Positions 29,901 to 33,289 of a stretch of 33,289 nucleotides of DNA are shown piece by piece. Within the stretch, counting starts at the first letter, position 1; every line of letters starts with the position of its first letter. This DNA is from Sorangium cellulosum. GTDB taxonomy: Bacteria; Myxococcota_A; Polyangia; Polyangiales; Polyangiaceae. The stretch covers positions 1-33,289 of the forward strand of contig NZ_JEMA01001063.1 in assembly GCF_001589285.1 (NCBI RefSeq), written 5' to 3'. Below the pieces are notes generated by a model. The model was not told the origin of the DNA. It saw only the letters and a list, made by a program, of their open reading frames with translations, and searched no databases. The translations under genes were made by a program, and so were the position numbers.

Positions 29901-30650
29901 AAGCCTGAGCGGCTCGTGACGCTGGGGTCGCTCCGGCCCCCGCCCGTCGTCGAGGCGCCGCCTCCGGCGCCCGCGGCGCTCAAGACGCCCGCCCCGCCCG
30001 CTGCGCGGACCGCAGCGCCCGCGCCGGCGCCCGCCATCGACGAGTCTCCCACGCCCCGCCGGGTGCGCCGCCCGTCCGCCTACGTGCCCACGCAGCTCCC
30101 GCCGGCCCGCGACAACCGCATGACCATGTGGGTCCTCTTCGCGGTGGCGGCGTTCGTCTTCGCCGTGGGCGCACGGCTGTCGCGCGACCACGAGCTGCAG
30201 GGCGCCCCGCTGGCCGCCCCTCCGCCGAGCCCGCCCGCCACCGAGCCTGCTGCAGCCGGCACGCCCGGCGCCGCCGTCACGCCGGCCGTCGCCGTCGCGC
30301 CGGGTGCCGCCGTCGCGCCGGCCGTCGTCGATGCCGCGCCGACAGGGGTTGCCGCCGGGCCGGTCGGCGAGACAACGGCCAACCCCGCGCTCCCCGAGGA
30401 CCTGCCGCTCCCCGCCGGGCACAAGGTGCCCGAGGGGCACGGCATGCTCGAGGTGACCGCCGGATCGGGCGACACGCTCTTCGTGGACGGGCGGAAGGTA
30501 GGCACCGGCAGCGTCAAGCTGCCGCTCGCCCCGAAGGCCGGCGTCTACGAGATCCGGGCGAAGCTCCGCGACGAGGAGCGCGTGCGCTTCGCGCTCGTCA
30601 AGGCCGGCCGCCTCACCCGGCTCCGCATCGCGCCGCCGTGGCGCCGCTGA
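26907..30650 (+). CDS. Hpt-like / receiver / receiver / DUF4388-like / TM / PEGA protein
   Basis: The ATG at 26907 has GGGA about eight bases upstream and gives 1247 residues. Residues about 30-80 resemble an Hpt helix bundle with a His in KRRLHSLGAGARLLRF. A first receiver (about 212-315) keeps LLDADLPGARG and LAKPAS but lacks the acidic pair. The second (about 475-592) is complete: VVADDDPAV, VVSDVLMPRLDG, LLSWKED and LRKE. A DUF4388-like region (about 605-690) follows with TRTLLSLSCAHRPDALVSV. Residues about 858-918 repeat APIS-type motifs, then a Pro/Ala linker, one transmembrane helix near 1074-1093 (MWVLFAVAAFVFAVGA) and a periplasmic C-terminus with a PEGA-like strand set (TLFVDGRKVGTGSVKLPLAP). 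It could link cytoplasmic phosphotransfer to the envelope. The partner kinase is not in the window. Confidence 0.8.
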   Translation: MGVGSRAVEHAGPRSNAAGEARHERLGGARAEFVANLGRHVAELRAMVRRIEADDDAPRLVAELKRRLHSLGAGARLLRFVRVSERLAEGESQLVAANGARLTSEAAAALRKVLEELPALAWGQSAVGEHAPAPREQASVSQPIARSAGARQEAADAGGAKAQGATWIADVSSGRALAPEPLTMDEDEEASPRSSGLRSAKPAEPAGHAKTPETAALEAPITALVVGGAPLAEALDPGDADVGPSFEVERTDEVDTAIDLARAFAPDVVLLDADLPGARGLAEALAGDPLTDLVPVVAVGRFARPEDAAPYVALGAARVLAKPASPDALRRAAAEAAATCVRSDDARAARGPLGAVSLDELGARLAEELRRGLCDAAEPRSRGTHVDLGDGAEVLAALWGAVARIRDLVTIRSQGGVRFSPNGPEGALPLAPWMSAPTAAEGERARQPSEVRAKAPARGARAFAAEPGVTALGAMDIVVADDDPAVTWFLAGVLRAAGATVHEAHDGARALDLAHQTTPDLVVSDVLMPRLDGFALCRALKRDVALRDVPVILLSWKEDLLQRLRELGAQADGYLRKEASAAAFVQRVHEVLRGRRRVAERIATGGEVRGRLDGMTTRTLLSLSCAHRPDALVSVRDAAFLYEVLIKDGRPAGATRTAQDGTFHRGPSVLAALLGVGSGRFAVAPAPESELAAPPRPGFEGTLAEQLVPAIAAARAAQRLLHGPPLMQVERVILDLEGMGATADATPEPARSLLRALARGISPRSVITSGEFAASLVEDVLNDVAARGGVRRVIGRDGDDLLAPAVTYEEETLRGVRRAPERAAPAVALPPELGGDAAVVSSRAPFELADDQVTVVPGSVAPISSMSAPGWEAPISVVSISAAPGSAAPISAASAPGSAAPISVVPSSGSAASIPVVSVDAEDETLALASARTIEAKALASARIPREFAEIQGDVLSARATWTTPSEAAALASVTPAVPGVAPAPRRPGATLPVLEYPKPERLVTLGSLRPPPVVEAPPPAPAALKTPAPPAARTAAPAPAPAIDESPTPRRVRRPSAYVPTQLPPARDNRMTMWVLFAVAAFVFAVGARLSRDHELQGAPLAAPPPSPPATEPAAAGTPGAAVTPAVAVAPGAAVAPAVVDAAPTGVAAGPVGETTANPALPEDLPLPAGHKVPEGHGMLEVTAGSGDTLFVDGRKVGTGSVKLPLAPKAGVYEIRAKLRDEERVRFALVKAGRLTRLRIAPPWRR

Positions 30651-30696
30651 CCATCGCCCGACGCGCCGCCGTGGCGCCGCTGACCATCGCCCGACG
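30631..30696. repeat. 33-bp tandem duplication spanning the stop codon
   Basis: Two identical 33-base copies lie head to tail at 30631-30663 and 30664-30696, with a further partial copy (GCGCCGC). The first contains the last codons and the TGA of the preceding gene, so the duplication added a second stop-bearing copy 3' of the gene. Confidence 0.9.
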
Positions 30697-30780
30697 CGCC
30701 GCGCAGGCAGCCGAACCGCCCGCGCTCCCCTGCGCGCCCAGCCACGGGCAGGGAACGCCGGTCGTGATAGAGCACGCCCC

Positions 30781-33087
30781 GTGCGCGCCCGCGTGACCCG
30801 AACCCCCCACCCCTCTCCCGCGCTCGCGCTCCTCACCGCCGCGGCCGCGCTCCTCTCCGGCTGCACCGGGTGCGAGTCGTCCCCCCGCGACCTCCCGGCC
30901 GGCGCCGTCGTGGCGTCGGCCACCCCCACGGCGGCGCCGCTGCCCCCGGCGCGCGACCTCGTGCACCTCGTCGACGAGCTGCCGATCTGCGACCTCGAGC
31001 ACCGAGGCCTCCTGTTCGACACCGGCGCAGGCGCGCTCCTGGGCCGCTTCGCCTGGCAGGGGAGCGCGCCCACGGGCATCCGCGCCGTCGAGCACAACGG
31101 CTCCACCTGGGCGCGCATCTCGGAGCGGCAGATCAGGCTCACGTTCGTCCTGCCGTCCGCGAGCCCCATCTTCGTGTCCGCCCGCGCTGTCGGGCTCGCC
31201 TCCCGGTACGCCACCGTCTCCCTGGACGACCAGCTCCTCGGGACGCTCCGCTTCCAGCGCGACCAGCTCCGCATCGCCTCGACCTCGATCACCTCGCTCC
31301 CCGCCGACCCCGGCCTGCACACGCTCACCGTGCGGTTCTCCGGACGGCTGCGCGAGGGGGAGTCGTTCGCCGACGTCGACTGGGTCCGCGTCGGCATCCC
31401 CGACGAGGACCCGTCCACCTACGGCCCCCCGACCCTGCGCGACGTCGTCGCGCCCGCCGCCGCGCTGTCGGGCGTCCCGCACCGGTCGATCGCGCTGCGC
31501 GCCCCGGGCGCCGTCCGCTGCGCCTTCCGCCCCTCCAGGACGAGCCGCCTCCGCACCGCCGTCGGCGTGCTGGGCTCCGGTGAAGGGGACGCCGAGATCC
31601 GCATCCTGCGCGACGGCCAGGAGCCCATGGTGCTCCACCGCGTCCACGTCGAGGGCGGCGACAAGGCAACCTGGACCGACGTCGAGCTGCCGCTCGCGCC
31701 GTTCGCGGGCTCGCTCATCTCCCTCGAGCTCCGCGCCGCCGCCGCGACCCGCGGCGCGCGCGTCCTCTTCGGCGACCCCGTCCTCGCCGGATCGCCGGAG
31801 CCGCCGCCGTCCGTGCCCCCGGCGCGCGCCGTGGTGATCGTCGCCCTGAACGGGGTCGAGCGGCCCGATCTGCCCCCCTGGAGCGCTCGCCCGGAGCCGC
31901 GCCTCGCGGCGCTCTCCGACCTCGCCGCGTCCGCCACGACGTTCGACCACCACCGGGCGCCGAGCACGGTCGTGTCCTCCGTGATCGCGTCGCTGCTCAC
32001 CGGCCTGCCGCCGTCGGCGCATACAGTCACCGACACCGGGGCCCGCCTCCCCGCCCGCACGACGACCATCGGCGCCATCGCGAGCGACAGCAGCGTCCGG
32101 ACGGGGTTCTTCACCGGCGTCCCCACCACCTTCCGGGCGTTCGGCTTCGGGCCGGGCTGGTCCCGTGTCCTCGAGCACCCGCCGACGAGCGGCGAGCCCG
32201 CGACCACGCCCATCGACGCCGCCGCCGCCTGGATCAGCGAGACCGTCCGCCAGGACTCCTCGAACCGCCTGCTCGCGTTCGTCCACGCGCGCGGCGGCCA
32301 CCCGCCCTGGGAGGTCAGCCCGAAGGAGCTGAACGCCCTCAAGCCCGCCGACTACGCCGGCCCGATCGAGCCGCGCCGCGCCGCCCAGGTGCTGGCCAGG
32401 CTGCGGAACCGGCGCCGCGATGTCCTCAGCCCCGACGACAGGGACCGCATCCGCGACCTCTTCACCATCGCGCTCGCCGGCCAGGACCGCGCCCTCGGCA
32501 ACCTCATCGGGACCCTCAAGACCGCCGGCCTGTGGGACGAGACCCTCTTCATCGTGACCGGCGACCTCGCCAGCGGCCGCTCCGACGGCACGCTCTACGC
32601 CGAGGGCCTGGACCTCCAGGAGCCGGTCCTGGCGCTCCCGCTTTATGTCCACTTTCCCGGTGACCTTTACGCCGGCCAGCGCGTCTCTGCCCCGACCGAG
32701 ATCATCGACATCACGCGCACAGCGATCGCCTCCCTCGGCCTCTCGTTCGCCCGCAAACCGCTCGGGAAGGATCTGGCGGCCGTCGCCTCGGGCCTCGAGG
32801 GCGTCGAGCGAGAGCCCCAGATCGCCGGGCTCGGCGATCGTTACTCCACGCGTTGGGGCAACCTCGTGCTCTCGGGGCGGCTCGGCGTTCCCCCCTTTCT
32901 CTGCGACCTCGACGTGGACCCGACCTGCGCCTTCAACCGCCGCGACGTGATGCCGCTCGCCACCATGGCCCTCTTCCGGCGCACCGTCACGTTCGACCTG
33001 TCCGTTCGCGCGCCCGCGGCGCAGCGGGAGCCCGCCACGATCGACGCGGAGACGGCGGCCGTGCTCAACGTCTGGGGCGCGCAATGA
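30781..33087 (+). CDS. Lipoprotein with inactive-looking alkaline phosphatase/sulfatase domain
   Basis: The GTG at 30781 gives 768 residues with a signal peptide and lipobox (LLTAAAALLSGC). Residues about 40-340 are a beta-rich region without family assignment. Residues about 350-640 follow the alkaline-phosphatase/sulfatase superfamily: AVVIVALNGVERPDL, PSTVVSSVIASLLTGLPP, LLAFVHARGGHPPW and TLFIVTGDLASG. Active sulfatases have Asp in the first strand, a Cys or Ser nucleophile in CxPSR, and Asp-His in the last motif. Here they read Asn357, no CxPSR, and Asp595-Leu, so hydrolase activity is doubtful. The protein would sit in the periplasm or on the inner face of the outer membrane. A binding role is possible. 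The gene is not clearly linked to an operon. Confidence 0.82.
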   Translation: MRARVTRTPHPSPALALLTAAAALLSGCTGCESSPRDLPAGAVVASATPTAAPLPPARDLVHLVDELPICDLEHRGLLFDTGAGALLGRFAWQGSAPTGIRAVEHNGSTWARISERQIRLTFVLPSASPIFVSARAVGLASRYATVSLDDQLLGTLRFQRDQLRIASTSITSLPADPGLHTLTVRFSGRLREGESFADVDWVRVGIPDEDPSTYGPPTLRDVVAPAAALSGVPHRSIALRAPGAVRCAFRPSRTSRLRTAVGVLGSGEGDAEIRILRDGQEPMVLHRVHVEGGDKATWTDVELPLAPFAGSLISLELRAAAATRGARVLFGDPVLAGSPEPPPSVPPARAVVIVALNGVERPDLPPWSARPEPRLAALSDLAASATTFDHHRAPSTVVSSVIASLLTGLPPSAHTVTDTGARLPARTTTIGAIASDSSVRTGFFTGVPTTFRAFGFGPGWSRVLEHPPTSGEPATTPIDAAAAWISETVRQDSSNRLLAFVHARGGHPPWEVSPKELNALKPADYAGPIEPRRAAQVLARLRNRRRDVLSPDDRDRIRDLFTIALAGQDRALGNLIGTLKTAGLWDETLFIVTGDLASGRSDGTLYAEGLDLQEPVLALPLYVHFPGDLYAGQRVSAPTEIIDITRTAIASLGLSFARKPLGKDLAAVASGLEGVEREPQIAGLGDRYSTRWGNLVLSGRLGVPPFLCDLDVDPTCAFNRRDVMPLATMALFRRTVTFDLSVRAPAAQREPATIDAETAAVLNVWGAQ

Positions 33088-33261
33088 GGGCCCGGGACGC
33101 GCAATGAGGTCAGCGCGACGCGCGCCCGCGGCCGACGCCCGCGGCCGACGCGGCCAGCGCTCGCGAGGAGAGCCCGCTGACGGAGCCCGGGCGGCGCGCC
33201 GGCGCGAGCGAGGGCGTCCGCGACATCGCGCAGGCCGCGCGAGAGCGCGATCGCGCGACGT
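33088..33261. other. Gene-free GC-rich tail with short direct repeats
   Basis: I see no credible gene. A 12-base repeat CGCGCAATGAGG recurs within 30 bases across the end of the preceding gene, and GCCCGCGGCCGAC is doubled just after it. Confidence 0.55.
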
Positions 33262-33288
33262 CATGATGCCCCGCCGCGAGGCATCATG
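33262..33288. terminator. Perfect 9-bp hairpin at window end, possible terminator
   Basis: CATGATGCC and GGCATCATG form a 9-bp stem around a 9-base loop, 175 bases after the sulfatase-like gene. No T-run is visible before the window ends, so it may be a bidirectional terminator, an operator or an intergenic repeat. Confidence 0.4.
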
Positions 33289-33289
33289 C

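Noticed and set aside
30613-33264. 883-residue antisense open frame over the sulfatase-like gene
   Set aside because: Composition is shadow-like and the forward strand has signal peptide, lipobox and fold motifs.

Overview
The window is very GC-rich chromosomal DNA, probably from a myxobacterium of the Sorangium/Polyangium type. The clues are a soluble Ser/Thr kinase with an N-terminal zinc-ribbon-like motif, several receiver/DUF4388-type proteins, a PEGA-like domain, lipoproteins with large Ala/Pro-rich linkers, GTG and TTG starts, and genes that overlap by 4 bases. The species call is inference; no rRNA or other direct marker is present.

Layout: 1-2248 (+) holds a 5'-truncated membrane protein gene and a gene for an FGE-like domain protein that lacks the catalytic cysteines. 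2348-3589 (+) is cinA, convergent with clpB (3612-6221, -), which has a good sigma-54-type promoter candidate 49-65 bases upstream. 6433-11624 (-) is the replication block dnaN-recF-gyrB. recF appears to start at a TTG overlapping the dnaN stop, and gyrB is set apart by a 420-base gap. 11625-12048 has no gene. It holds two AT-rich patches and several DnaA-box-like nonamers and is my candidate for the replication origin (or part of it). Next come a Ser/Thr kinase (12049-13725, +) and a lone ABC-transporter ATPase (13750-14406, +).

14556-15490 (-) is a decayed IS21-family element: istA in three frames with an internal deletion, and istB cut to about 70 residues. 15549-17915 (-) is zapA-bioF-bioD with two parS centromere palindromes, one just 3' of bioD and one perfect copy at the bioF/bioD junction, apparently inside the bioD reading frame. 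Together with dnaN, recF and gyrB they point to an origin-proximal chromosome segment. 18089-19518 holds two convergent genes for exported proteins.

19748-30650 (+) is a long run on one strand: yggU-type gene, dapF, two multidomain signalling proteins with degraded receiver or GGDEF domains, alanine dehydrogenase, a beta-decarboxylating dehydrogenase of the isocitrate/tartrate/isopropylmalate group, and a 1247-residue Hpt-receiver-receiver-DUF4388-transmembrane-PEGA protein. 30781-33087 (+) encodes a lipoprotein with an alkaline-phosphatase/sulfatase fold whose metal and nucleophile positions are lost. The window ends in a 9-bp hairpin.

Functionally, the left half is replication, chromosome segregation, protein quality control and biotin synthesis. 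The right half couples alanine/diaminopimelate metabolism genes to an unusual set of probable cytoplasmic-to-envelope signalling proteins. The strongest leads are the parS pair with its coding overlap, the candidate origin, and the linked group of pseudo-receiver proteins.
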